DNA from: Streptomyces sp. 378
GTDB lineage: Bacteria > Actinomycetota > Actinomycetes > Streptomycetales > Streptomycetaceae
Reading direction: 5' to 3'
DNA length: 64,000 nucleotides
Assembly: GCF_030124145.1 (NCBI RefSeq)
Contig: NZ_JASKMS010000006.1
Coordinates: 248,001 to 312,000, forward strand
Shown here in pieces: positions 1 through 8,367 of this stretch (its first letter is position 1; each line of letters begins with the position of its first letter). The notes below the pieces were generated by a model that worked only from the letters and a program-made list of their open reading frames with translations, made no database searches and was not told where the DNA came from. The translations under genes were made by a program, and so were the position numbers.

Positions 1-758
1 CGCTGACCATGGTGCAGGCCGATCCGTATCAGGGACGGCCCGGGCGCAGCGGCATGGTGCTGCCGATCGAGGGCGACCGCTGGATGGTCAGCCTCGCCGG
101 CACGCGGGGCGGCGGTGAACCGCCGTCCGATCCGGACGCGTTCCTCCGCTACACGCTGGACCTGCCCGACCCCATCGTGGGGCGGCTGATCTCCGGCGCG
201 GAACCGCTCACCGAGGTCCATGTCAGCCGCAGCACCAGCAATCACCGCCGGTACCTGGAGAAGGTGCGCTCCTGGCCCGACCGCCTCGTCGTCCTCGGCG
301 ACGCGCTGGCCACCTTCAACCCCGCCTACGGACAAGGCATGTCGGTGGCCGCGCTGGGTGCCCGGGAGCTGGACCGGGAGCTGCGCGGGTCCGGCCTCGA
401 CGAGCCCGGACTCGCCCGGCGTGTGCAGCGGCGCGCGGCCAGGCCGGTGGAGGCCGCGTGGACGATGGCGGTGAGCCAGGACGTCTGGTACCCCGGGACG
501 CGCGGGGGCTCGCCCGGGGTCGCCGACCGTCTGGTCACCGCCTACACCCGCCGCATGATCCGCACGGCGACCGGCTCGTACAGGGCGGCGTCGGCGGTCT
601 GGGACGTCATGAGCATGACGACGAGGCCGACGCGACTGCTGCGGCCCTCGACGGTACTGGCGACGCTGAGCGGGCCGCCGTTGCCGGCGGCGGTGGGGGC
701 GCCGCTGACGGAGGAGGAGCGGGCGGTCCTGCGGCGGCTGGACGTGACGGAACGCTGA
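1..758 (+). CDS. FAD-dependent monooxygenase, C-terminal part (cut by window edge)
   Basis: The frame is open to the left edge, so this is the C-terminal ~250 residues of a longer flavoprotein. It carries the second FAD-contact motif of aromatic-ring hydroxylases (GDALATFNPAYGQGM, about residues 97-111 of the visible part), which binds the flavin phosphate and ribityl chain. The N-terminal GxGxxG motif would lie outside the window. This type of protein is usually annotated as a 2-polyprenyl-6-methoxyphenol hydroxylase-like oxidoreductase; the substrate cannot be read. The gene ends where a tandem repeat array starts and faces the SMP-30 gene convergently. Confidence 0.8.
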   Translation, partial: LTMVQADPYQGRPGRSGMVLPIEGDRWMVSLAGTRGGGEPPSDPDAFLRYTLDLPDPIVGRLISGAEPLTEVHVSRSTSNHRRYLEKVRSWPDRLVVLGDALATFNPAYGQGMSVAALGARELDRELRGSGLDEPGLARRVQRRAARPVEAAWTMAVSQDVWYPGTRGGSPGVADRLVTAYTRRMIRTATGSYRAASAVWDVMSMTTRPTRLLRPSTVLATLSGPPLPAAVGAPLTEEERAVLRRLDVTER

Positions 759-788
759 GGCAGGGGCGGCCCGGCCCGGTCCGCGCCC

Positions 789-1459
789 GTCGGCAACCTC
801 ACGCACGGGCGTGCCGGGAGCGAGCCCGGCCGCCTCCGCCCCAGCCACCCGATCCGCGCCCCATCGGCAACCTCACGTGCCGACGTGCCGAGAGCCGCCC
901 CGGCCGCCTCCGCCCCACCCCGTCCGGCCCGCACCCCGTCGGCAACCTCACGCACGGGCGTGCCGGGAGCCAGCCCGGCCGCCTCCGCCCCAGCCACCCG
1001 ATCCGCGCCCCATCGGCAACCTCACGTGCCGACGTGCCGAGAGCCGCCCCGGCCGCCTCCGCCCCACCCCGTCCGGCCCGCACCCCGTCGGCAACCTCAC
1101 GCACGGGCGTGCCGGGAGCCAGCCCGGCCGCCTCCGCCCCAGCCACCCGATCCGCGCCCCATCGGCAACCTCACGTGCCGACGTGCCGACAGCCGCCCCG
1201 GCCGCCTCCGCCCCACCCCGTCCGGCCCGCACCCCGTCGGCAACCTCACACGCGGGCGTGCCGAGAGCCGACCTGGCCGCCTCCGCCCCAGCCACCCGCT
1301 CCGCGCCCCATCGGCAACCTCACGTGCCGACGTGCCGACAGCCGCCCCGGCCGCCTCCGTCCCACCCCGTCCGGTCCGCGCCCCGTCGGCGTCCTCACAC
1401 GCGGGCGTGCCGAGAGCCGACCTGGCCGCCTCCGCCCCAGCCGTCCGGCCGCCCGCCCT
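789..1459. repeat. 149-bp tandem repeat array in a convergent intergenic gap
   Basis: GTCGGCAACCTCAC or a close variant starts at 789, 938, 1087, 1236 and 1385, an exact 149-bp period. A sister half-unit beginning ATCGGCAACCTCACG starts at 863, 1012, 1161 and 1310, so each unit is two diverged 74/75-bp halves. Copies are nearly identical on the left and drift to the right, fading near 1459. Each half contains a short dyad (for example CACGTGCCGACGTG). The period is not a multiple of three, so long open frames here shift phase with each unit and are not genes. It fills the 724-bp gap between two convergent genes; I see no other feature there. Confidence 0.95.
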
Positions 1460-1482
1460 CGTCCCCCGTCAGCCGTCAGCCG

Positions 1483-2331
1483 TCAGCCGGCGAAGACGGG
1501 CTGGGCCAGTCCCTTGCCCGCCCCCGGCACCACGAACAACGACCCCGCCAGCGCGGGCGGATCGGTCAGACCCACACGAGCGGTCGTCACATACAGGTCG
1601 GTGAGCCCGGCCCCGCCGAACGCACAGGCCGTCACCAGCGGCACCGGCAGCTCGATCACCCGGTCCAGCTCACCGTCGGGTGTGTACCGCCGCACCGCCG
1701 AGCCCTGCCACAGCGCGACCCACACGCACCCCTCGGCATCCACGGTCAGCCCGTCCGGGAAGCCCGCGCTCTCCTCGATCTCGACGAGGGTCCGTCGTCC
1801 GGAGATCCGGCCGTCCGCGTGGTCGAAGACGTCGACCCGCCGGGTCGGGGAGTCGATGTAGTACATCAGCCGCCCGTCGGGGCTCCACCCGGTGCCGTTG
1901 CTGACGGCCACGTCGTCGAGCACGACCGCGACCGAGCCGTCGCCGGTGACGCGGGACAGCGTCCCGCCCCCCGGCGCCTCGTCGTAGCGCATCGTGCCCG
2001 CCCACAGCGCGCCGTCGGGAGCGACGGCGGCGTCGTTGGCACGGTGGCCGGGGACCGGCTCGTGGTGGAGCCAGCCGAAGCCGCCGTCCGGGTCGAGGAG
2101 GCCGACCCCGTCGCGCAGGTTCAGCACGAGCCCGCCACCGGCGCGCGGCTTGACGGCACCGATGTGCTGCTCCGTGCGGCGGACCGTGCGACGCCCGGTG
2201 TCCGGGTCGTAGGTGTGCAGGCGCGAGCCGAGGATGTCGATCCACAGCAGCCGTCCGGCCGCCGCGTCCCAGGTCGGGCCCTCGCCGAGCTCGGCCTCGG
2301 CCCGCACCGCGACCTCGTACGGCCTCGTCAC
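1483..2331 (-). CDS. SMP-30/gluconolactonase/LRE family protein
   Basis: 282 residues, the usual length for the six-bladed propeller lactonases (regucalcin/SMP-30). Visible family motifs are the N-terminal metal-ligand region GEGPTW (Glu17), the NDAAVAPDGALWAGTM blade, SNGTGWSPDG with DSP after it, and FPDGLTVDAEG, which supply the Glu/Asn/Asp metal ligands. The expected reaction is hydrolysis of a sugar lactone to an aldonate. Its start overlaps the stop of the upstream IclR gene by four bases (ATGA), so the two are co-translated. An IclR regulator paired with a sugar lactonase suggests inducible use of a sugar or sugar acid; the inducer is unknown. Confidence 0.88.
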   Translation of the reverse strand: MTRPYEVAVRAEAELGEGPTWDAAAGRLLWIDILGSRLHTYDPDTGRRTVRRTEQHIGAVKPRAGGGLVLNLRDGVGLLDPDGGFGWLHHEPVPGHRANDAAVAPDGALWAGTMRYDEAPGGGTLSRVTGDGSVAVVLDDVAVSNGTGWSPDGRLMYYIDSPTRRVDVFDHADGRISGRRTLVEIEESAGFPDGLTVDAEGCVWVALWQGSAVRRYTPDGELDRVIELPVPLVTACAFGGAGLTDLYVTTARVGLTDPPALAGSLFVVPGAGKGLAQPVFAG

Positions 2332-3119
2332 GCCAGGCTCCGGTGACCGAGGTGCTCGGACAGCTCGGCGGCGCCCTTGGCGGCGAGCTGCTCCAGCTCG
2401 GCGCGGCGTTCCTCGCTCCAGCGGATCATGGGAACGGAGATCGACAGGGCGGCGACGACCTGCCCGGTGCGGTCGCGGACCGGTGCGGCCACGCAGGAGA
2501 CGTCCGGGTTGGACTCGCGGTTCTCCACGGCGAGGCCGCGCTCACGGATCTCGGCCAGGGCCTCGCGCAGAGCGCCCGGGTCGGTGATGCTGTTGGGGGT
2601 CATCCCCACCAGCTCGGCGCGGTCGGGGATGCGCGCGGCGAGCTCCGGCTCGGGAAGGGAGGCCAGCAGCATCTTGCCGACGGAGGTGCAGTGGGCGGGC
2701 AGCCTGCGCCCGGCCGCCGACACCATCCGCACGGCGTGCGTGGAGTCGACCTTGGCGATGTAGATGACGTCCGTGTCCTCCAGGATCGCCACGTGCACGG
2801 TCTCGTCGCAGGTCTCGGCGACGGACCGGGCGACCAGCTGTCCCTCGGCCGCGAGGTCGAGATGCTCGGCGTAGCGGGCTCCGAGCTGGTACGGGCGCAC
2901 ACCGAGCCGGTAGCGTCCGGGCTGGCCCGGCATCGGGACGATGTACTTCCGGGCGGCGAGCGTGGTCACCAGTTCGTGCACGGTGGTGCGCGGCAGCTGG
3001 AGCTTGCGCACGATGTCGGGGGCGGAGAGCGTCCCGTCCCCGTCGAGAAAGAGCTCGAGAATGTCGAGAGCCCGGGTCACGGCTGGTACGAGGCGTCCCA
3101 CGACGGCCCCCTCCCTCAT
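2328..3119 (-). CDS. IclR family transcriptional regulator
   Basis: 263 residues with the IclR layout: N-terminal winged helix (AVTRALDILELF through TTVHELV, residues ~12-55) and a C-terminal GAF-like effector domain containing the SVGKMLLA and GLAVENRES motifs. First gene of a two-gene operon with the SMP-30 gene. A perfect 11-bp inverted repeat lies only 12 bp upstream of the start, so autoregulation is likely (inference). The ligand is not evident; the lactonase partner points to a sugar acid. Confidence 0.92.
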   Translation of the reverse strand: MREGAVVGRLVPAVTRALDILELFLDGDGTLSAPDIVRKLQLPRTTVHELVTTLAARKYIVPMPGQPGRYRLGVRPYQLGARYAEHLDLAAEGQLVARSVAETCDETVHVAILEDTDVIYIAKVDSTHAVRMVSAAGRRLPAHCTSVGKMLLASLPEPELAARIPDRAELVGMTPNSITDPGALREALAEIRERGLAVENRESNPDVSCVAAPVRDRTGQVVAALSISVPMIRWSEERRAELEQLAAKGAAELSEHLGHRSLA

Positions 3120-3130
3120 ATGTCTCAGGC

Positions 3131-3177
3131 GCCTGTGTTCGAGATTTCAACAGGCGATCGGCATGACGAACACAGGC
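3131..3177. promoter_or_regulatory. Perfect 11-bp inverted repeat, probable IclR operator
   Basis: GCCTGTGTTCG at 3131-3141 is matched exactly by its reverse complement CGAACACAGGC at 3167-3177, with 25 bp between. It sits directly upstream of the IclR start at 3119. Arm length and placement fit an autoregulatory operator, although 25 bp is a wide spacing for one dimer; a tetramer or paired dimers would fit. The repeat is seen; the function is inferred. Confidence 0.6.
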
Positions 3178-3253
3178 TAGCCATATAGGTATGCCCGGGC
3201 AATGGGCAGGCCCCCTGCGAGCGGAAACCCCCGAGCACCCCACGAGCGCGTGG

Positions 3254-3299
3254 CGCGCACATTAAAGTGCGCGGTGTGCGACACGTCACACGTGTCGCA
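3254..3299. promoter_or_regulatory. Two adjacent perfect palindromes upstream of the TerD-nuclease gene
   Basis: The first has 7-bp arms CGCGCAC/GTGCGCG around ATTAAA (3254-3273). The second, three bases later, has 10-bp arms TGCGACACGT/ACGTGTCGCA around a 3-base centre (3277-3299). The second ends just before the ribosome binding site (GAGGTGGGGG, ~3299-3310) of the gene starting at 3318. They could be repressor operators, or the second could fold as an RNA hairpin occluding the ribosome binding site. TAAAGT at 3263 inside the first could serve as a -10 element, but no -35 is evident. Confidence 0.6.
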
Positions 3300-3317
3300 G
3301 AGGTGGGGGGATTTTCT

Positions 3318-5336
3318 GTGCGTGACATGACCATGGGCTCGAACGTGTCCCTGACGGACCTGAGCGAGAACGTCGACTCCGCGATCGTCAGCCTGGGCTG
3401 GTCCAGCCCGACCGGGGAGGGCGACGCCGATGTGTCCGTCCTGTTGCTGGGCGGACGGGGCAAGGTGCGCAGCGACGCGGACTTCTACTTCTACAACAAC
3501 CCGGTGGCGGCCGACGGCAGCGTGCAGCTGCTCGGCAAGGAGCCGACCGGGGACGGCAGCGAGGACCGGATCAGCTTCGACCTGACCGCGGTCCCGTCAG
3601 AGGTGGAGCGGATCGTCGTGGCCGCGAGCCGTTACGAGGGGGCCCGCTTCGGCGAACTGGCCGATCTGCAGGTCACGCTGGCCGACGCGGGCGGCGAGAA
3701 CCTCCTCCGCTTCGTCATCGAGGACGCCGGCCAGGTGAGCGCGATCATCTTCGGAGAGCTGTACCGGCGGGGCGAGGAGTGGAAGTTCCGGGCCGTCGGT
3801 CAGGGATACGAGAGCGGTCTGGCGGGGCTGGCGACGGACTTCGGCGTCGACATCGAGGACGACGAGGCGGAGTCGGGGACACAGGCGGCCGAGGATCCCG
3901 CCACCGGCCCCGCCGACGCTCCGCCGGAGCCGACGCTGGCGGCGGTACCGGCACCGCGCCCACCGGCCGAGGAGGACGCCGCGCCGAAGAAGCGGACGAC
4001 CCGGCCCCGGACCGCGAAGAACAAGGTCACACCGCCCCGGGCACCCGCGAAGAGCCTCGCGGAGAACGAGTCCTGGAGGCAGGCCCGGCTCTTTCCGGTG
4101 TCAGCACTGAAGAACGACCGGGACCGGGAGACGCGGGCCACGTCGGTACTGCTGTCCGTGATGGCGCAGGTGCCCCGGTTCGGCAGACGCGTCACCGCCC
4201 CCTTCGGCGCGCCGTCCGGCCGCATGGAGACCTTCACCGAGGTCTCGCTGCCGCACGGGGACACGCCCCGGCGCCCGGACGGGGTGATCCGCGTCGAGCG
4301 CGCCGGCAAGCTGTGGACCGCTCTGGTCGAGACCAAGACCAACGGCAACCCCCTGAAGTCCGACCAGGTGCAGGCCTACATGGACATCGCGGCCCGGCGT
4401 GGCTACGAGGCCGTGATCACCCTGTCGAACGATGTGGCGCTGGAGGGCAGTCCACTGGTCGACGTCAAGATCGACCGGCGACGCAAGCACCAGGTGGCGC
4501 TCTGGCACCTGTCGTGGGCCGAGGTGGCCCATCAGGCCCAGATGCTGATCCGGCACGAGGGCGTCGGCAACGCGGCGCGCACCTGGCTGCTCCAGGATCT
4601 GCTGCACTACCTCCAGCACGACAACTCCGGCTGCCACGGCTTCCAGAACATGGGCGCGTCCTGGGTGCCCGTACGCAACGGCATCGACGACGAGACGCTC
4701 TGCCAGGGCGACCCGCGCGCCCTGGAGGTCGTGGAGAGCTGGGAGCGGCTCATCCGCCAGGTGTGCCTGCGGCTCGGGGGCGAACTCGGGCAGAAGGTGC
4801 TGCCCGCCCAGCGCACCCGGCGTGGCACCGATCCCGGGGCACGGCGCGCCCGCCTGGCCGACCAGCTGTGCCTGGAGGGCCGGCTGCAGGCGGAGTTGCG
4901 TGTCGAGGGGGCACCCGGCCTGCTCACCATCAGCGCCGATCTGCGGACCGCCAAGCTGCGCACGTCCGTGGAGATCCCGGCACCCGAGCAGGGTTATCCC
5001 CTGACCTGGGCCAAGCGCCTGGTCCGCCGCCTCGCCGAGGCGCCTGCCGACCTGCACGTGGAGACGCTGGTGGAGGGTGAGACGGGTGGCCCGCGGGGCA
5101 CGCTGGAGCGGCTGCGCCCCGAACCGGCGGACCTGCTCCCCAAGGACAGCTCGACCCGCATCACCGGTTTCCGGCTGTCCCTCTTCAAGGGCATGGGGAG
5201 CGGCCGCGGCAGCGCCGAGTCCGGTTTCATCCGCAGCGTCGACGAGGCCGTGCACCGCTTCCACACCTCGGTGGTGGCACACCTGGACGCTCCCGCCTCC
5301 GGGCGCGCTGCGGCGAAGGAGCGGGTCGCGGTGTGA
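3318..5336 (+). CDS. TerD domain fused to a PD-(D/E)xK nuclease-like domain
   Basis: 672 residues from a GTG start chosen for the strong GAGGTGGGGG site 7 bp upstream; ATG codons at 3327 and 3333 are alternatives. Residues ~5-180 are a TerD domain (GSNVSLTDL, DFYFYNN, then the LLRFVIEDAGQ and AIIFGELYRR strands), the fold of the calcium-binding tellurite/stress proteins. A proline/lysine-rich linker (~185-250) leads to a restriction-endonuclease-like domain with Asp321 (PDGVIRV), Glu338-x-Lys340 (VETKT) and a following SDQVQAYMDIA helix. The last ~250 residues are unassigned. Ter-type proteins have been linked to DNA-processing stress systems, and this fusion fits that. It stands alone as a gene. 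Confidence 0.8.
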   Translation: MRDMTMGSNVSLTDLSENVDSAIVSLGWSSPTGEGDADVSVLLLGGRGKVRSDADFYFYNNPVAADGSVQLLGKEPTGDGSEDRISFDLTAVPSEVERIVVAASRYEGARFGELADLQVTLADAGGENLLRFVIEDAGQVSAIIFGELYRRGEEWKFRAVGQGYESGLAGLATDFGVDIEDDEAESGTQAAEDPATGPADAPPEPTLAAVPAPRPPAEEDAAPKKRTTRPRTAKNKVTPPRAPAKSLAENESWRQARLFPVSALKNDRDRETRATSVLLSVMAQVPRFGRRVTAPFGAPSGRMETFTEVSLPHGDTPRRPDGVIRVERAGKLWTALVETKTNGNPLKSDQVQAYMDIAARRGYEAVITLSNDVALEGSPLVDVKIDRRRKHQVALWHLSWAEVAHQAQMLIRHEGVGNAARTWLLQDLLHYLQHDNSGCHGFQNMGASWVPVRNGIDDETLCQGDPRALEVVESWERLIRQVCLRLGGELGQKVLPAQRTRRGTDPGARRARLADQLCLEGRLQAELRVEGAPGLLTISADLRTAKLRTSVEIPAPEQGYPLTWAKRLVRRLAEAPADLHVETLVEGETGGPRGTLERLRPEPADLLPKDSSTRITGFRLSLFKGMGSGRGSAESGFIRSVDEAVHRFHTSVVAHLDAPASGRAAAKERVAV

Positions 5337-5377
5337 CGCCGGGGCGGCGGTGGTCGTCGCCGGCGGTGCGGCCCGGC

Positions 5378-6622
5378 TCAGCGCCGCCCCCGTGCCACCC
5401 CCAACTGCCCCCGCAGCCGCTGCGCCCGCAGCACCAGTTCCAGTTCGAAGCGGCGGTCGGGGTCGTCGATCTCGTCGCCCCACAGTTCGCGGATCTGGCG
5501 CAGGCGGTAGCGGACCGTCTGGGGGTGGACGCCGAGGCGGGTGGCGACCTCCGGGGCGCCGCCGCGGGTCTCCAGCCAGGCCAGGAGGGTTTCGGCGAGG
5601 CGGCGGCCGTGGGTGGGGCCGCAGTGGGTCAGGGGGGCCAGGCATCTCAGGGCCAGGTCGTCGATGAGTTCCTCGGGCTGGAGGAGGACGAGGGCCTCGG
5701 TGTGTTCGGTGCAGTAGAGGACCTCGCCGGCGGGGAGGAGATCGCGTTCCATCAGGCGGACCGCCGCCTCCGCCCAGCGCAGGGACTTCGCCGCGTCGGT
5801 GAGCGGGACCGGTGGGCCGATCGCGCCGGACCAGCCGGCCAGGGCCCGGTGCATGAGCTCGGAGCGGCCCGCCGCGTCCGGTTCGGGCACCACCATGCGG
5901 GGCTGCTCGTACTCCATGTCGAGCAGGACGCCCTGGCCGACCGCGGGTGCCATCGCCTCGCGGGCCGGGCGCAGCAGGACGCCGACCGCGACCTTCGTCG
6001 GTAAGGGCCAGCCGATGCGGGCGGCCCGTTCGGTCAGGGCCTCGGCGGGGTCGCCGCGGTGGTGCTCGGCGAGGAGCAGTTCCATGAGGCGGCGTTGCAG
6101 GCGCAGGCGTTCGCCGGCCTGGCGGGCCGCGGCCTCGGCGTAGCCGCGTACGGACTGGTCGACCAGGCCGTCGAGGTACTCGTAGCCCGCGTCGACGAGT
6201 TCGTACATCGCCGGGGGTGGGATGTCCACGCGCTGGCCGATGTCGGCGAGGCGGCGCCAGGCCAGGCGCACGCCCATGCGGTAGATGGCCTGGAGGGAGT
6301 CGAGCGAGCGGCCGTTCAGGCCCTCGCCGCGCCCGAACTCCTGGAAGACGCCGGGCGGGACGGTCGGGCGTCCCTCCGAGTGCTCCAGGTGCTGCACGAA
6401 GACCTCGATGGCACGGCGGATGCCGACCAGGGCCATCGGCTCGCCGGAGTCGTCGAGGACGACGGGCAGGTGCGGGTACTCCCGCTGGATCGCGCAGAGG
6501 ATCTCCTCGGCGAGGGCGGGCGCCTCGGCCATGGCGATGGCGGCGAACCGGCGCACCTGGAAGCGCGGTACGTCGTGCCAGGCCGAGCGGGTCGTGAGAG
6601 CTGCGGTGCGGGCGGCCGTCAC
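5378..6622 (-). CDS. PucR-type helix-turn-helix regulator
   Basis: 414 residues. The C-terminus carries the PucR/CdaR-type HTH (VHPQTVRYRLRQIRELWG, ~residues 367-384), preceded by a GGDEF-like central region and an N-terminal sensory region. GTG start at 6622 with a G-rich Shine-Dalgarno site lying inside the end of the small upstream gene, which stops two bases before, so the two are one transcript. Convergent with the TerD fusion gene. Such regulators are common in Streptomyces; the target is not identifiable from the sequence. Confidence 0.85.
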   Translation of the reverse strand: MTAARTAALTTRSAWHDVPRFQVRRFAAIAMAEAPALAEEILCAIQREYPHLPVVLDDSGEPMALVGIRRAIEVFVQHLEHSEGRPTVPPGVFQEFGRGEGLNGRSLDSLQAIYRMGVRLAWRRLADIGQRVDIPPPAMYELVDAGYEYLDGLVDQSVRGYAEAAARQAGERLRLQRRLMELLLAEHHRGDPAEALTERAARIGWPLPTKVAVGVLLRPAREAMAPAVGQGVLLDMEYEQPRMVVPEPDAAGRSELMHRALAGWSGAIGPPVPLTDAAKSLRWAEAAVRLMERDLLPAGEVLYCTEHTEALVLLQPEELIDDLALRCLAPLTHCGPTHGRRLAETLLAWLETRGGAPEVATRLGVHPQTVRYRLRQIRELWGDEIDDPDRRFELELVLRAQRLRGQLGVARGRR

Positions 6623-6624
6623 GG

Positions 6625-6777
6625 TCAGCCCCCCTGACCGGCTCGCTCGTACGTGATCAGGGGGGTGTTCGGCTGGTCGGGTGTGGCTTCGAGCAGCGCG
6701 ACCACGCCCAGCGCGGCGCCCACGGCGAGGGCGGCGGCGAGCGCGACGGTCAGCGCGGCAGCAAGCAGTCTGGACAT
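6625..6777 (-). CDS. Small single-span membrane protein (DUF2613-like)
   Basis: 50 residues from the ATG at 6777, chosen over the longer frame starting at 6885 because that extension crosses a probable promoter and has non-coding composition. One Ala/Leu/Val-rich membrane helix (residues ~3-29) is followed by a short polar tail containing ATPDQPN. It resembles the small actinobacterial DUF2613 membrane proteins, a tentative assignment. Two bases separate it from the PucR-type gene, implying co-expression and possibly a membrane partner for that regulator. Confidence 0.6.
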   Translation of the reverse strand: MSRLLAAALTVALAAALAVGAALGVVALLEATPDQPNTPLITYERAGQGG

Positions 6778-6864
6778 CGCAGGGTCAGCCTCTCTGTCCG
6801 GATTCGTCCGGAGATCGTCCGGAGGTTTCCCCACCTCGGCGTCCCGTCCCTGCCTGTCGCGCCC

Positions 6865-6907
6865 AGTCTCGACAAGCATTGACACCCCGTCAAGAGCCGC
6901 CTACGGT
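6865..6907. promoter_or_regulatory. Overlapping divergent vegetative-type promoters with shared dyad
   Basis: Rightward: TTGACA (6879-6884), 17 bp, TACGGT (6902-6907). Leftward: TTGACG (6893-6888), 17 bp, GAGACT (6870-6865). The two -35 boxes form the perfect dyad TTGAC-5-GTCAA (6879-6893), so one protein could control both directions. The left promoter would serve the small membrane protein and PucR gene (start 6777). The right one points to the DUF3068 gene, about 240 bases downstream. I see no gene in 6908-7153; a long leader or small RNA is possible. Confidence 0.6.
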
Positions 6908-7153
6908 TCCCGGCCCAAGGGGGTGCCGAACGGGCCGGCGCGGCGTCGCGACGCCTGGCGCGCACGCTCGCCGCGTTGCCGAACCACCCACGTGGCTCCG
7001 CCGCGCGGGCGCTCCGGCGCGTTGCGATCGCACGCACCAGACGCCGCTCCCCCTCCGCCCCGGCCCGTTCGACACCCCCTTCGCACGCGCTGATTCCTCC
7101 GCCGTGCCGACCCTCTCGTACGTCGAGCCGTCCCAAGCCACTGGAGTGCCCGG

Positions 7154-8149
7154 ATGCGCCGTACAACCTCTCCCCTGTCCCTGGTCCTGCTGGGTCTCGG
7201 CACGTTCCTGCTGGTGCTGGCGCCCCTGCTCGCCTGGTACGTGGAGCCGCGTGCCGCGGTCAACCCGATCGACATCGACACCACCGCCGTCTACACCGGC
7301 CGGGGCAGCGTCTTCGACACCGACCGGATCGAGACGGTGCCCGACCGCAGGATCACCGTGACCCAGCGGGTGCGGGGCAACGTCGAGGACAGCGAACGCA
7401 GCGGCAACGCCGTCTGGGACGTGACGACCACGGTCGACACCGACACGTCGCTGCCGGCCGCCGACCCGCACGACGCGCTGGACTTCGTGCCGCACCGCTG
7501 GGTGATGGACCGGAAGACCACGCGGCCGGTGCACTGCTGCGGCGAGAAGCCGTACATCGAGGGCGAGGCGTATCTGAAGTTCCCCTTCGACGTGCAGAAA
7601 CGCTCCTACCAGTGGTGGGACAACACGCTCGGCGACACGGTCGTGCTGCGCTACCGGGGCACCGCGAAGGTCCAGGGCTACACCGGCTACCGGTTCACCG
7701 GCTCGGTGCCGCCGACGAAGACCGGCACGCGCATGGTGCCCGGCACCCTCGTCGACCAGCCGGACCGGCCGCAGGTGCTGGCCGAGGAGTGGTACTCCAA
7801 CCACGGCTTCGAGCTGGTCGTGGACCAGGCGACGGGCCGTGTGATCTACGCGCGGACCGGCCCGAAGCGGACCCTGCGGGCGCCGGGCGGGACGAAGGAC
7901 GCGGCGGTGCTGCTGGACAGCCGGAAGCTCGCATTCACGACCGCGACCCAGAAGGAGGCGGTGCGCCAGGCGAAGCGGGACAGCGGGCAGCTGCGGATGG
8001 TGGGCACGACGCTGCCGATCGGGGCGGCGATCGGCGGCTTCGTGCTCGCGGTGGTGGGCGGCGTTCTCGTGGCACGTGGGCGGAAGGAGCCGGAGCACCC
8101 CACTCCGTCCGATACATCCGGTACACCCCAGCCCACCCTCACGATGTGA
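7154..8149 (+). CDS. DUF3068 membrane-anchored extracellular protein
   Basis: 331 residues: an N-terminal membrane helix (~8-28, SLVLLGLGTFLLVLAPLLAW), a ~270-residue predicted extracellular portion with VDTDTS, FVPHRWVMDR and a CC pair (PVHCCGEK), and a second helix near the C-terminus (~293-313), giving a two-anchor topology with the middle outside. This is the DUF3068 family, frequent in actinobacteria next to cell-envelope genes. The function is unknown. ATG start at 7154 with GGAG upstream. The 218 bp after it, before the glycosyltransferase operon, show no gene and probably hold that operon's promoter. Confidence 0.85.
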   Translation: MRRTTSPLSLVLLGLGTFLLVLAPLLAWYVEPRAAVNPIDIDTTAVYTGRGSVFDTDRIETVPDRRITVTQRVRGNVEDSERSGNAVWDVTTTVDTDTSLPAADPHDALDFVPHRWVMDRKTTRPVHCCGEKPYIEGEAYLKFPFDVQKRSYQWWDNTLGDTVVLRYRGTAKVQGYTGYRFTGSVPPTKTGTRMVPGTLVDQPDRPQVLAEEWYSNHGFELVVDQATGRVIYARTGPKRTLRAPGGTKDAAVLLDSRKLAFTTATQKEAVRQAKRDSGQLRMVGTTLPIGAAIGGFVLAVVGGVLVARGRKEPEHPTPSDTSGTPQPTLTM

Positions 8150-8367
8150 TGTGACGTCAGCTCCAACAAAGCCGGAAATTGTCACCTCGGTGAGTAGCCG
8201 TGGCGATCGTCCGGGCGAAAACTGTCCAACCCCACCCGAGCACATCCCGTCCACACTCCCCTCCCAGGAAGAGCTCAGGCTCCCCACGGACCGACCCCGC
8301 CGAGACGACCCCACCCCCACGTTTTCCCCACGCTGAGTTCCGCACCCCGAGACGAGTTGGAGCACCC

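Noticed and set aside
789..1459. CRISPR array
   Set aside because: Units are 149 bp and contiguous with no unique spacers; no cas genes are near.
458..2346. Long plus-strand open frames of more than 450 codons through the repeat array and the SMP-30 gene
   Set aside because: They change frame with each 149-bp unit, are Pro/Arg/Ala-rich and lie antisense to a clear SMP-30 protein.
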